Below, piece after piece: positions 25,230-34,400 of a DNA stretch of 64,000 nucleotides. The DNA lies in contig JAGKWQ010000002.1 of NCBI GenBank assembly GCA_021151825.1, positions 62,001 to 126,000 of the forward strand, given 5' to 3'. A program made the position numbers and the translations under genes. The notes beneath the pieces are model-generated. The model saw only the letters and a program-made list of their open reading frames with translations, was not told the DNA's origin and made no database searches. The first letter of the stretch is position 1; each line of letters starts with the position of its first letter. The stretch is from Cellvibrionaceae bacterium (lineage in GTDB: Bacteria; Pseudomonadota; Gammaproteobacteria; Pseudomonadales; Cellvibrionaceae).

Positions 25230-27512
25230 ATGAGCAATACCGCCCATGAATTGGATTTGGCCATTGAAGGTATGACCTGCGCATCCTGCGTTGCCCATGT
25301 AGAGCGTGCACTGGCCAAAGTGGATGGCGTGCAGGCAGTGAGCGTCAATCTCGCCACAGAGCGTGCGCATTTGCGCTTGTCCCAGCCGGTGGCCTCAACA
25401 ACGCTGATCCAGAAAGTTGAACGTGCAGGTTACAGCGCCCGGCTCGTAGAAAATGTGGATCAACCTGAAACATCTGCCAAACGCGAGCACGAACGTATTG
25501 CACTAACGCAGCAATTCAAATGGAGTCTGATTGCAACCTTGCCGGTTTTCATCCTGGAAATGGGTTCACATATCATTCCAGCGTTGCATCATTGGTTAAT
25601 GGCTAATCTTGGCATCTGGAACTGGATAATCCAGGCAATCCTTACCACTGTGGTGATGTTTGGCCCCGGGCGGATTTTCTATTTAAAAGGTTTACCTGCC
25701 CTCGCCCGCCTGACACCGGATATGAACTCATTGGTAGCATTAGGCAGTCTTTCGGCCTGGGCTTATTCGTTAGTAGCGACTTTCACACCTGAGCTGCTGC
25801 CCGAAGGCACCGTCAATGTCTATTACGAAGCCGCGGCAGTTATCGTCACCTTAATATTGCTCGGCCGTTTGATGGAAGCCAATGCCCGTGGCCGCACCAG
25901 CGATGCCATTGCGCAACTGGTAAAACTCCAGCCACAAACTGCTACTCGCTTGCTCAATGGCCAAACTGAAATTATCGATATCGCTGCGATCCAGCCAAAC
26001 GATTTGCTATTAGTCCGTCCCGGCGAACGAATTCCACTGGATGGTGAAATTGTCGAAGGCAGTTCATTTGTCGATGAATCCATGATGACCGGCGAACCTA
26101 TTCCCGTCAGCAAAGCAGCAGGCGCAGAAGTAATTGGTGGCACCATCAACACTAACGGTTCGCTGACTTACAAGGTCACCAAAACCGGAAAAGACACCAT
26201 GCTTGCGCGCATTATTGAATTAGTCGAAGCCGCACAAGGTGAAAAGCTTCCCATACAAGCATTGGTCGATCAGGTTACGCGCTGGTTTGTACCGGTAGTG
26301 ATAGTAATTGCATTGATAACGTTTGGAGTCTGGCTGGTATTTGGCCCTGAACCCGCATTAAGTTTTGCATTAGTGAACGCGGTGGCGGTGTTAATTATCG
26401 CCTGCCCTTGTGCGATGGGATTGGCAACGCCGACATCAATAATGGTCGGCACGGGCCGCGCAGCAACAATGGGTTTGTTATTTCGTCGTGGCAGCGCATT
26501 ACAAAGTCTCGCTGAAATAAAAACCATTGCATTCGATAAAACCGGAACACTCACACTGGGCAAACCACAGCTGACAGATTTTGAAGTTGCCGTAGGCTTC
26601 GACAAAAATATTTTGTTGTCACTCGCCGTAACCGCCGAACAACATTCCGAACATCCCATCGCTCAGGCATTAATTGATGCAGCAACAGCAGCAAACGTAA
26701 CGTCCGGCACACTGGAAACATTTGAAGCCATTCCCGGTTACGGTTTGCGTGCACAGGTTTCAGGGCAAACCGTTTTAATCGGCGCCGACCGATTATTCAA
26801 ACAACAAAATATTGAATTAAGCATTTTTACCAACACTGCAACAACGCTAGCCAGTGAAGGTAAAACACCTATTTACATGGCAGTCGATAATAAAATCGCT
26901 GCAGTAATGGCATTGGCAGATACAATAAAACCCAGCACACTCCCGGCATTAAATGCATTGCACAGTTTGGGTTTTAACATCGCCATGATTACTGGTGATA
27001 ACCAACGAACTGCAAATGCAATTGCAAAAAAACTGGGGATCGATGAGGTAATCGCTGAAGTATTACCAGATCAAAAAGTTGCCGCGCTGAAAAAGTTGCG
27101 CGAACAACACGGCGTTATCGCTTATGTAGGCGATGGAATTAATGATGCACCTGTACTTGCAGAAGCAGATTTGGGTTTGGCGATTGGAACTGGCACCGAC
27201 ATAGCGATTGAAAGCGCTGACCTCGTGTTAGTGAGTGGCGATTTGCAAGGCGTTCCCAAAAGTATTGCGCTAGCGCGTGCAACCATGCGCAATATCAAAC
27301 AGAATTTATTTTGGGCATTCGCTTACAATGCAGCGTTAATTCCGTTGGCGGCGGGCATCGCTTATCCGTTCTTCGGCGTGCTGTTATCGCCGATGTTGGC
27401 CGCGGGTGCGATGGCGTTATCAAGCGTGTTTGTTGTTACCAATGCATTGCGTTTACGTCGTTGGCAAGATACAAGCCTGCGCCATCAGCAAGATGCTAAA
27501 GAGGCTCAGTAA
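25230..27512 (+). CDS. copA: Copper-exporting P1B-type ATPase
   Basis: 760 aa from the ATG with TAGGAG seven bases upstream (a start at 25206 is less likely). One N-terminal HMA domain has GMTCASC (Cys17, Cys20). The eight membrane helices include the CPC translocation motif in IIACPCAMG near residue 391. The phosphorylation motif DKTGT is near 437, followed by the SEHPIAQA histidine-proline motif, TGE, and GDGINDAP. Together these identify Cu(I) export across the inner membrane, driven by ATP. The chaperone gene precedes it and cueR follows after 13 bp. Confidence 0.96.
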   Translation: MSNTAHELDLAIEGMTCASCVAHVERALAKVDGVQAVSVNLATERAHLRLSQPVASTTLIQKVERAGYSARLVENVDQPETSAKREHERIALTQQFKWSLIATLPVFILEMGSHIIPALHHWLMANLGIWNWIIQAILTTVVMFGPGRIFYLKGLPALARLTPDMNSLVALGSLSAWAYSLVATFTPELLPEGTVNVYYEAAAVIVTLILLGRLMEANARGRTSDAIAQLVKLQPQTATRLLNGQTEIIDIAAIQPNDLLLVRPGERIPLDGEIVEGSSFVDESMMTGEPIPVSKAAGAEVIGGTINTNGSLTYKVTKTGKDTMLARIIELVEAAQGEKLPIQALVDQVTRWFVPVVIVIALITFGVWLVFGPEPALSFALVNAVAVLIIACPCAMGLATPTSIMVGTGRAATMGLLFRRGSALQSLAEIKTIAFDKTGTLTLGKPQLTDFEVAVGFDKNILLSLAVTAEQHSEHPIAQALIDAATAANVTSGTLETFEAIPGYGLRAQVSGQTVLIGADRLFKQQNIELSIFTNTATTLASEGKTPIYMAVDNKIAAVMALADTIKPSTLPALNALHSLGFNIAMITGDNQRTANAIAKKLGIDEVIAEVLPDQKVAALKKLREQHGVIAYVGDGINDAPVLAEADLGLAIGTGTDIAIESADLVLVSGDLQGVPKSIALARATMRNIKQNLFWAFAYNAALIPLAAGIAYPFFGVLLSPMLAAGAMALSSVFVVTNALRLRRWQDTSLRHQQDAKEAQ

Positions 27513-27525
27513 GACGAGGATTTTT

Positions 27526-27999
27526 ATGAATAGTCGCGCATCAAAATCGACACCGTCTTTGGAATTGGCCGATGCCCATGCCAAAGGTCTACATAGCATT
27601 GGCGAAGCTGCAAAATTAACCGGCCTTACGGCCAAAATGATTCGCCACTATGAATCCCTGGGGCTGGTAACACCAACCGATCGCACCTATGCAAATTATC
27701 GCGTATACCAAACACGCGATATTCATTTGCTACGCTTCATAAAAAGCGCACGCGATTTGGGTTTTTCGATGAAACAGATAGCAATACTCGCCAGTCTTTG
27801 GCAAGATTCTGCTCGCAGCAGCGCCGAAGTAAAAAAACTGGCGCTGGAACATATTCAGGAAATGGATGAACGTATTCATTCATTGCAACAAATGCGCAAA
27901 GCACTGAGTGATTTAGCGGGCCGTTGTCACGGCGATGAACGTCCGGACTGCCCGATTCTCGATGCGATTGCTTGCAACAGCTGCCACAACACCGATTAA
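27526..27999 (+). CDS. cueR: CueR-like copper-responsive MerR regulator
   Basis: 157 aa, ATG with GAGG six bases upstream. The MerR winged helix starts at about residue 22 (HSIGEAAKLTGLTAKMIRHYE), about 20 residues later than in E. coli CueR, so it has an N-terminal extension. A dimerisation helix follows. The metal loop is C-x7-C (RCHGDERPDC), as in Cu(I)/Ag(I) sensors, and a second cysteine pair CNSC lies near the C-terminus. It should activate the 19-bp-spacer promoter at 24934. Confidence 0.9.
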   Translation: MNSRASKSTPSLELADAHAKGLHSIGEAAKLTGLTAKMIRHYESLGLVTPTDRTYANYRVYQTRDIHLLRFIKSARDLGFSMKQIAILASLWQDSARSSAEVKKLALEHIQEMDERIHSLQQMRKALSDLAGRCHGDERPDCPILDAIACNSCHNTD

Positions 28000-28004
28000 C
28001 ATTA

Positions 28005-28427
28005 ATGATGACTGCACGCAAATCTGTACATATGTTGGTAATTGCCCTTTGCTTATGGCTACCGCTGCAAGCAATCGCCGGGCAATGGCAGCATTGCGCG
28101 CAAATGCAATCCGTCCTCGCAACTATTGATCAAAATAATAAAAAAACTGAATTAACTACTGACCAGGAAATTCCACCCTGTCATCAAGTTGCAGATAAAG
28201 CAACGCAAAAAAATGCTGGCTCTCTTCAACAGGATTTACAAACCAGCGATATAAAATCCTGCAAACATTGCCAGTTTGCTTGCCATTGGCATTGCGTTCT
28301 TTTGAAAGGCGATTTGGTTTCCGGCTATATTGATTTAACTCCCTATTACATTCCGTTTAAAAACCCTTCTCCTGCCCAACCTTTGTTGTCACAACCGCAA
28401 AGACCTCCGCAAGCCATCACAGCGTAA
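28005..28427 (+). CDS. Secreted Cys/His-rich small protein in copper operon
   Basis: 140 aa beginning at tandem ATGs just after cueR. A signal peptide covers residues 1-25 (ending AIA). The mature part has His/Cys clusters: HC at 30-31, PCH at 59-60, and CKHCQFACHWHC at 86-97. The last cluster is a strong metal-ligand candidate. Its place in the operon suggests periplasmic copper binding. I know no established name; it resembles the short Cys/His proteins (DUF2946-like) often found with copper systems, but that match is uncertain. Confidence 0.65.
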   Translation: MMTARKSVHMLVIALCLWLPLQAIAGQWQHCAQMQSVLATIDQNNKKTELTTDQEIPPCHQVADKATQKNAGSLQQDLQTSDIKSCKHCQFACHWHCVLLKGDLVSGYIDLTPYYIPFKNPSPAQPLLSQPQRPPQAITA

Positions 28428-28525
28428 CAAGAGTGCGCAAGCATTCCATTCATTAAAATTTAAAACTTTTTACGTTGACGCGTTTCCACAGTGAAAACGC
28501 AAATAAATAAAACAAGGCTTTTATT

Positions 28526-30070
28526 ATGAGCAACTTCCGAACATGGGGAAGGCTGGCGTGCGTATTGATTTCAAGCTCGCTGCTGGGCGCTTGCGCCATC
28601 TCCCCACTACAAACATCTGTTACCACCGTTGAACAACAACTTGGCGAACAATTTCCATCCATAAAAATCCCGGAAAATTCGCTAGGAAAATCCAGTGCGC
28701 CAATCGCGTTAGATACACCACTAACGCTGCCACAAACGATACAAATTTTGCTGTCGCGCTCACCGCAAGTGCGTATAGAGCTCGCGCAACTCGGCATTGC
28801 CGATGCTGAAGCATTACAAGCGGAGCTGATTGAAAACCCGCATATCAGCATCGGCGCATTAAAACCGGAAAACGGTGGGCGTTGGCAATTGGATACCTCG
28901 TTAAGCCAACCGTTGCTGGCGCTGTTTACTCGGCCGCTACGCCGTGAGTTAGCGCAGGAAAACCTGTTGGAAGCGCAACTGCGGTTGCAAGCTGAATTAC
29001 AACAATTAATTGCACAAACCAGTGAGCACTATTTTGCTGCTGTTGCCGCCATGCAGCATTGCTATGTGCAAAATAAAATGCTGGAAGCGACTATCGCGCG
29101 GCAGCAATTGGCATTGAGTTTATATCAGGCTGGAAACTTGTCAGAAAATAACTTTTTGTCCTACGACAATGAATTGCGCCGCGCGCAGCAGCAAATGGAA
29201 AAACGCCAGACTATCGCCTATGAAAAGCGCCTGGAGCTGCTTAATTTAATTGGATTGTCTTCGTCTGAAAAGATTGAATTCGCTACACAGCTCCCGGCAT
29301 TGCCTACAGAAACATTTAATCATCCACAACTGTTGGATCAGGCAAAAACGAATCGGACTGATATTAAAATTACACAGCAACAATTGGCTATCGTAGAGAA
29401 GCGCCAGCAATTGGTTAAACAACAAAATGGCTGGCGCGATATCACCCTGGGAGTGAATGCAGAACGTGAATTTGACGGTGCCAACAATATTGGTCCGGAA
29501 GTAGAATTTGCATTGCCGGTCTTTAATCGCGGGCAAGGTAAGTTGGCAGAAATCAATGCAAACAAAACCGCACTGGATGCTCGCTTGCAAAAAATTGAAC
29601 TGGACGCCGACAAATCTATTGCGCAAGCCTTAAATCTTATGGACTCTGCGCGCGCCCAAATCAAGATTCTGGAGCCTGCGCTATTTGTTGCAGAAAAGCG
29701 TGTGAGCTTATCCAATCGCGAAGTGAATTTTATGTTGGGTAGCCCATTTGAATTACTCGCCATTAAACGCCAACAAATTCAGCTCGCCCATGAGTTTACC
29801 GATGCATTAAAAAGTTATTGGCAAGCACGTGTGCAGTTGGAGTTAGCAATTGGCCAGGCACTGCCATCAAGCAACGGTGAAGTGAAAGATCCGCACAGTG
29901 ATCATTCAAATATGGATCATTCCGCAATAAATCACTCATCAAGGGATCATTCAAAAATGGATCATTCGCAGATAGATCACTCAACCATGAATCATGGAGG
30001 GGATTCATCAGCAGAAAAAACCGACCCCACTCACGATCACAGCAAACACCAGGAGCATCATCATGATTAA
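28526..30070 (+). CDS. TolC/CusC-like outer-membrane lipoprotein with His/Met-rich tail
   Basis: 514 aa. A lipoprotein signal has lipobox LLGAC (Cys23). Two outer-membrane-efflux repeats (about 60-250 and 260-450) with long coiled-coil helices follow, as in CusC/TolC channels. The last 60 residues are degenerate repeats of the form DHSxMDHS ending in HHHD, rich in His and Met and suited to periplasmic copper binding. No CusA/CusB pump is encoded nearby, so the channel would work with a distant pump or with the oxidase whose start (30063) overlaps this stop. Confidence 0.87.
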   Translation: MSNFRTWGRLACVLISSSLLGACAISPLQTSVTTVEQQLGEQFPSIKIPENSLGKSSAPIALDTPLTLPQTIQILLSRSPQVRIELAQLGIADAEALQAELIENPHISIGALKPENGGRWQLDTSLSQPLLALFTRPLRRELAQENLLEAQLRLQAELQQLIAQTSEHYFAAVAAMQHCYVQNKMLEATIARQQLALSLYQAGNLSENNFLSYDNELRRAQQQMEKRQTIAYEKRLELLNLIGLSSSEKIEFATQLPALPTETFNHPQLLDQAKTNRTDIKITQQQLAIVEKRQQLVKQQNGWRDITLGVNAEREFDGANNIGPEVEFALPVFNRGQGKLAEINANKTALDARLQKIELDADKSIAQALNLMDSARAQIKILEPALFVAEKRVSLSNREVNFMLGSPFELLAIKRQQIQLAHEFTDALKSYWQARVQLELAIGQALPSSNGEVKDPHSDHSNMDHSAINHSSRDHSKMDHSQIDHSTMNHGGDSSAEKTDPTHDHSKHQEHHHD

Positions 30071-31409
30071 TCGTCGCAATTTATTAGTGGGTAGCGCGGT
30101 TGGTTTGGTCGCTGCCAGTTTGCCGTTGCGTGCGCAGCAGGATCACAGTTCACATCAGGCGCAAACTTCGAGTTCGCATCACCAACACACACCTAAAAAA
30201 GCGGTAAAAACCACCAAAAATATTCCTGCTGTTAAAACTGAAAAGCCGGCGGTTACTGAACAAGGCTACTTACCTGTGGTTACACCTAATGGTCGAACCC
30301 TGCCCTATCGTTTGAATGATGGCGTAAAAGAATTTCATTTAATCGCTGAAGAAATCGAACACGAATTTGCCTCAGGTACAAAAATAAAAGCCTGGGGCTA
30401 CAACGGCACAACACCAGGGCCAACGATTGAAGCGGTTGAAGGTGACCGTGTGCGAATTTATGTCACCAATAAATTACCTGAACATACCAGCATTCACTGG
30501 CATGGAATTTTATTGCCCTGGGGAATGGATGGTGTGACCGGTTTAACGCAGCCTCCGATAAAACCCGGCGAAACCTTTGTGTACGAATTTACCTTGCAAC
30601 AACACGGCACCCATATGTATCACCCGCATGCGGATGAAATGGTGCAAATGGCGATGGGCATGATGGGTATGTTTATTATTCATCCCAAAGAACCGGTGAC
30701 GCCAGCAATTGATCGCGACTATGCCGTGCTGTTGCATAACTGGGCGGTACATCCGGGAACTTATCGGCCTGATCCGAGTGTGATGACGGAATTTGATTTG
30801 TGGACAATGAACAGTAAAGTTTTTCCAGCCATTGAATCCATGGTTGCACAAACCGGTGAGCGCGTGCGTATTCGCATCGGTAATTTATCGATGTGGAATC
30901 ACCCGATGCATTTGCACGGCGTGCAATTTGAAGTTACCGGTTCCGATGGTGGCCGCTGGCCGCAAAACCAATGGCGCAAAGAAGTCACAGAAATTGTAGG
31001 CGTCGGTCAAACACGCGACATTGAATTTGTCGCGGTTCCCGGCGATTGGGTTTTTCATTGCCATATGAGCCATCACACCATGAATGCCATGGGCCACGGC
31101 GTGCCCAATATGCTCGGCGTAAAACAACCGGAAGCGCAACTGAATAAAGTCCTGCCAAATTATATGGCGATGGGTGAAAGCGGAATGGCCGAACATCAGG
31201 AGCATACCGATATGGGTCATATGCCCGGCCCGGAAAACACTTTGCCGATGATGATGGGTGAAGGCCGCTACGGAAAACTGGAAATGGGCGGAATGTTTTC
31301 CATGATTCGTGTGCGTGATCAATTAGGCCATCATGCTGATCTTTACGAAGCACCCGCTGGAACACAAGCCAGAAAAGTTACACAAGTGCCCAGCGATATT
31401 CCGATTTAA
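30063..31409 (+). CDS. Multicopper oxidase (copper detoxification)
   Basis: 448 aa. The ATG overlaps the end of the TolC-like gene and has AGGAG seven bases upstream. The N-terminus has a twin-arginine-type signal (NRRNLL then a hydrophobic stretch ending LRA), suggesting folded export. A His-rich linker follows (DHSSHQ, SHHQH). All four copper-ligand motifs are present: HWHG, MYHPHADE, HPMHLHG and HCHMSHHTMNAMGHG. The C-terminal part has Met-rich segments (GHMPGPENTLPMMMG). It probably oxidises Cu(I) to Cu(II) in the periplasm. Confidence 0.92.
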   Translation: MINRRNLLVGSAVGLVAASLPLRAQQDHSSHQAQTSSSHHQHTPKKAVKTTKNIPAVKTEKPAVTEQGYLPVVTPNGRTLPYRLNDGVKEFHLIAEEIEHEFASGTKIKAWGYNGTTPGPTIEAVEGDRVRIYVTNKLPEHTSIHWHGILLPWGMDGVTGLTQPPIKPGETFVYEFTLQQHGTHMYHPHADEMVQMAMGMMGMFIIHPKEPVTPAIDRDYAVLLHNWAVHPGTYRPDPSVMTEFDLWTMNSKVFPAIESMVAQTGERVRIRIGNLSMWNHPMHLHGVQFEVTGSDGGRWPQNQWRKEVTEIVGVGQTRDIEFVAVPGDWVFHCHMSHHTMNAMGHGVPNMLGVKQPEAQLNKVLPNYMAMGESGMAEHQEHTDMGHMPGPENTLPMMMGEGRYGKLEMGGMFSMIRVRDQLGHHADLYEAPAGTQARKVTQVPSDIPI

Positions 31410-31430
31410 AAAACCGCTTTAATTAACATT

Positions 31431-31463
31431 TAATTTCCGGCTCGCGTACCAAGCCGGAAATTA
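31431..31463. terminator. Hairpin between convergent genes
   Basis: A 12-bp stem (TAATTTCCGGCT with AGCCGGAAATTA) with a 9-base loop lies between the multicopper oxidase and the convergent giant gene. It probably terminates both. Confidence 0.7.
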
Positions 31464-31469
31464 TTTGGC

Positions 31470-34400
31470 TTATCCCAATTCAATATGCTCTACAAATACC
31501 AGGCGACGCCCACGCGTTGTAGGTACATCTTCATATGGAAGATCACCATCGACTGGATACTCTTCGTATTCAGCAATAACTATTCGATAACGATCACCGG
31601 TTAAATCCGCTGGTGTAGCAACACGCCCTTCCCATAGTACTTGCGGTTTAAACCAGCGTTCGATCAAATTGACATCCAGGAATTCGCGGTTAAATACGGG
31701 GGCGGAAAATATCGCGCTGCGTTGTGCTCTGAATTGCAAATTATCAAACGTATTGCGACGGTTAGTAATATCCTGACGACGAATTAAATCCGGATTAAGT
31801 ACCGCATTACGATGCCCCTCTGCAATTCGTTGCCAACCAAAATCTGCACCTAATGCAGGGTCAAGCCGCTCAAGCCAAACCTCTACCACACTGCCCGTTG
31901 CAAAACGCGCCGGTTGCACCACAGTTACAGTACCGGTAAGAGGATCGATTAAACTTTTGGAGCGCGCAGAACGCGCTTCACGTGTTGCAGCAGAATCGGA
32001 ATAGCTCGCACCAAACAGGCTGATTTCGTGAATATGCCTATCTCGATTGTGACGCAAGGTTGCCCAGCGATCCTGGGTTAATTGCATAAAGTCTGCGAGC
32101 ACAATTTCTGATAAATGCGCGTTATCGACTGATGAAGGTTGATAACGCGCCAACGCAAGCCGCACAAAGGGCCAATAACTGTTACCGTGATCGATTTCAA
32201 TATCGCAATACCAAAGTTGCCGCTCTTCATCAAAAAAAACATCGTGCGGAGCAATATCAACATTTATTCCATGCACAAAAAAACGGGTATTAAAATTTCC
32301 AGGTTGTTGATCTGCTTCTGCTGTCGGCGCGCCCGGTGGCAACCACGCACCTGTTGGATCAGGCGCAAGCCGCGCACGCGGAAAATTATTGATACGCGGT
32401 GCAATACTGGAAACTGCAGGTGATGTCCAAAGGGGATCGCTGCCCCATTGAGTAATAAAGTTTTTAGCAGGATGCGCAGGCGGTTCAGTTTCCGGATTTA
32501 TAGTAAAACCTGATGCAGGCAACACCACCGCGAGCATTTCGCCATAGCCAGTACTATTCCAGGGCCTATCAAGATAAACCCGCAAACCACCACCCCGTCG
32601 CCAACTGTGGCGTGTGCCATCGTCACCTTGTGTCCTGGACCAGCCAAACGTGGGAACCACATAAAGAATTTCCGGCGCTGGCGGCGGTGCAGAATTGGGA
32701 ATCCAGCCAATTACCGTTTCGCCATCCACTGCAATATGCGTATCAATTGGTTGCGCAGTTTCTCCCGCTGCGGGTGGATAAGGAGCTAACAAAAGTTCCG
32801 GTGGCAAATATTCACGATAACGACTGGTTGCTTTGAAATGGTATTCAATCCGACGATAACGGGTATCGCCAAATTCGTGATGCTTGTGCGCTTCAAAATC
32901 GGTTCTTACTCGATTGATACCAATAATATTGGGTCCCGCATTTTCTTCATCCGGCAAGCTGTGCTCGCGTAACGCGAAATGGCTGACCTGATAATCAACA
33001 GGCCGAGTAATCTTGACCGTAAACGCTTGATTACCGCGATGCGCATTAGCAGGTGGATCTAATGGCTCATGCCATTGTGCGAGCAAATCCAAATGATCAG
33101 TCGTATTCAAACTGCATTCAACCAATAACCGTGGTGACGCAAACGTTGCCCCAAAATTGCGATTGATAACGAGCAATTTTATTTCCGGTTTGAGTAACGG
33201 ACGTTGTACTGCATGAACCAATTCAACATCTTGCCAGGGCGTAAACAGCCATGAGCGGCCATCAAGCGTTGCAGCTTCAATTTTTTGTTGCGTAGGCTCA
33301 TCCAGCCACTGCCATAACCCCATACGCTCAAATAAATCGCGTTTACGAATACGCATGGAAAGCCGCAATTTTGCACGCTCACCTTTGGCTAAAGGAATTT
33401 GCAAACTATGGCGTTGTTCATCGTAAAAAGGTTTTGCTAGCGGGTTGGCCGCGTCCTCATAAAGCTCAATGCGAAAGGGTTCAGCATGAGGCCAACGAGC
33501 CCCGGCCGGATACAACGGAATATGCAAGGTTTCTTGCGGCGTCATACCGGGATGATCAAAGAACCATGCCGATACGACCTGCGCCATGGGGTCCGGCAAA
33601 TACGTCAGCGCAACGCCTTCGCGCCACACAGAATACGTTGTCGGCACTTTTTCATTATCAGCATCCAACGGCCCTTTTAACTCAAAAACCCGTTCAACCA
33701 ATGCTGCGTTTGGATCTCTTGCGTCGCGATCTTTTTCCTCTGCAAGCATTTGGAATGTGGTTGCACTCACTGCGCCCGCATCATCCAGCATTCCATGCAA
33801 TTCAGCATCGCGCACTGTCGCTTGTGGTGGCACCGCAATACGGTTTGTACGCTCTGTGCTTTCTGCAGGATCATCAAATTGATCATTGAAACTGCGAATT
33901 GCCAATCGATACATGGATTCGCCATAACCCGGAGGTGCAACCTCGCCTGCATTTTCTGCCAACGCAAGAACTGGTGCCGCGATGGATTCAAAACGTAAAA
34001 ATGGTTGCGCTTCACGCTCCGGATCTTCCGGACCAATATTTTCATCGCGTGGCAATAAAGAATTTCCGGCGAGGTCAACTGCCCTCACCCGTAACGCATA
34101 GCGACGTCCATAACGTAAACGCGGCAATGAACCGGAAACAACATTAAATGTGGATTTGAAATCCAAACCCGATATTGTCCCCGCCTCTTCAGTGAATTGT
34201 GGTTTTCCATCGGGGCCTTTATCGATATCATTGCCTACTGCTTTTCCCGGTTGTGGTGCCGCCAAGCTCCAACCAGTCCACGCCACCATACTGTCATGCA
34301 AATAAAGTACATCGCGATTGTAAGTAGGATCCGGTGAGCGCGTTGCTGCCAGTTGTACCGTCGCCTCTTCTTCACCGGCACGTGGGCTTATTTGAATTCG

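Noticed and set aside
24857..25357. 166-codon minus-strand frame
   Set aside because: Overlaps the copper promoter, the CopZ-like gene and copA on the opposite strand; no sensible protein.
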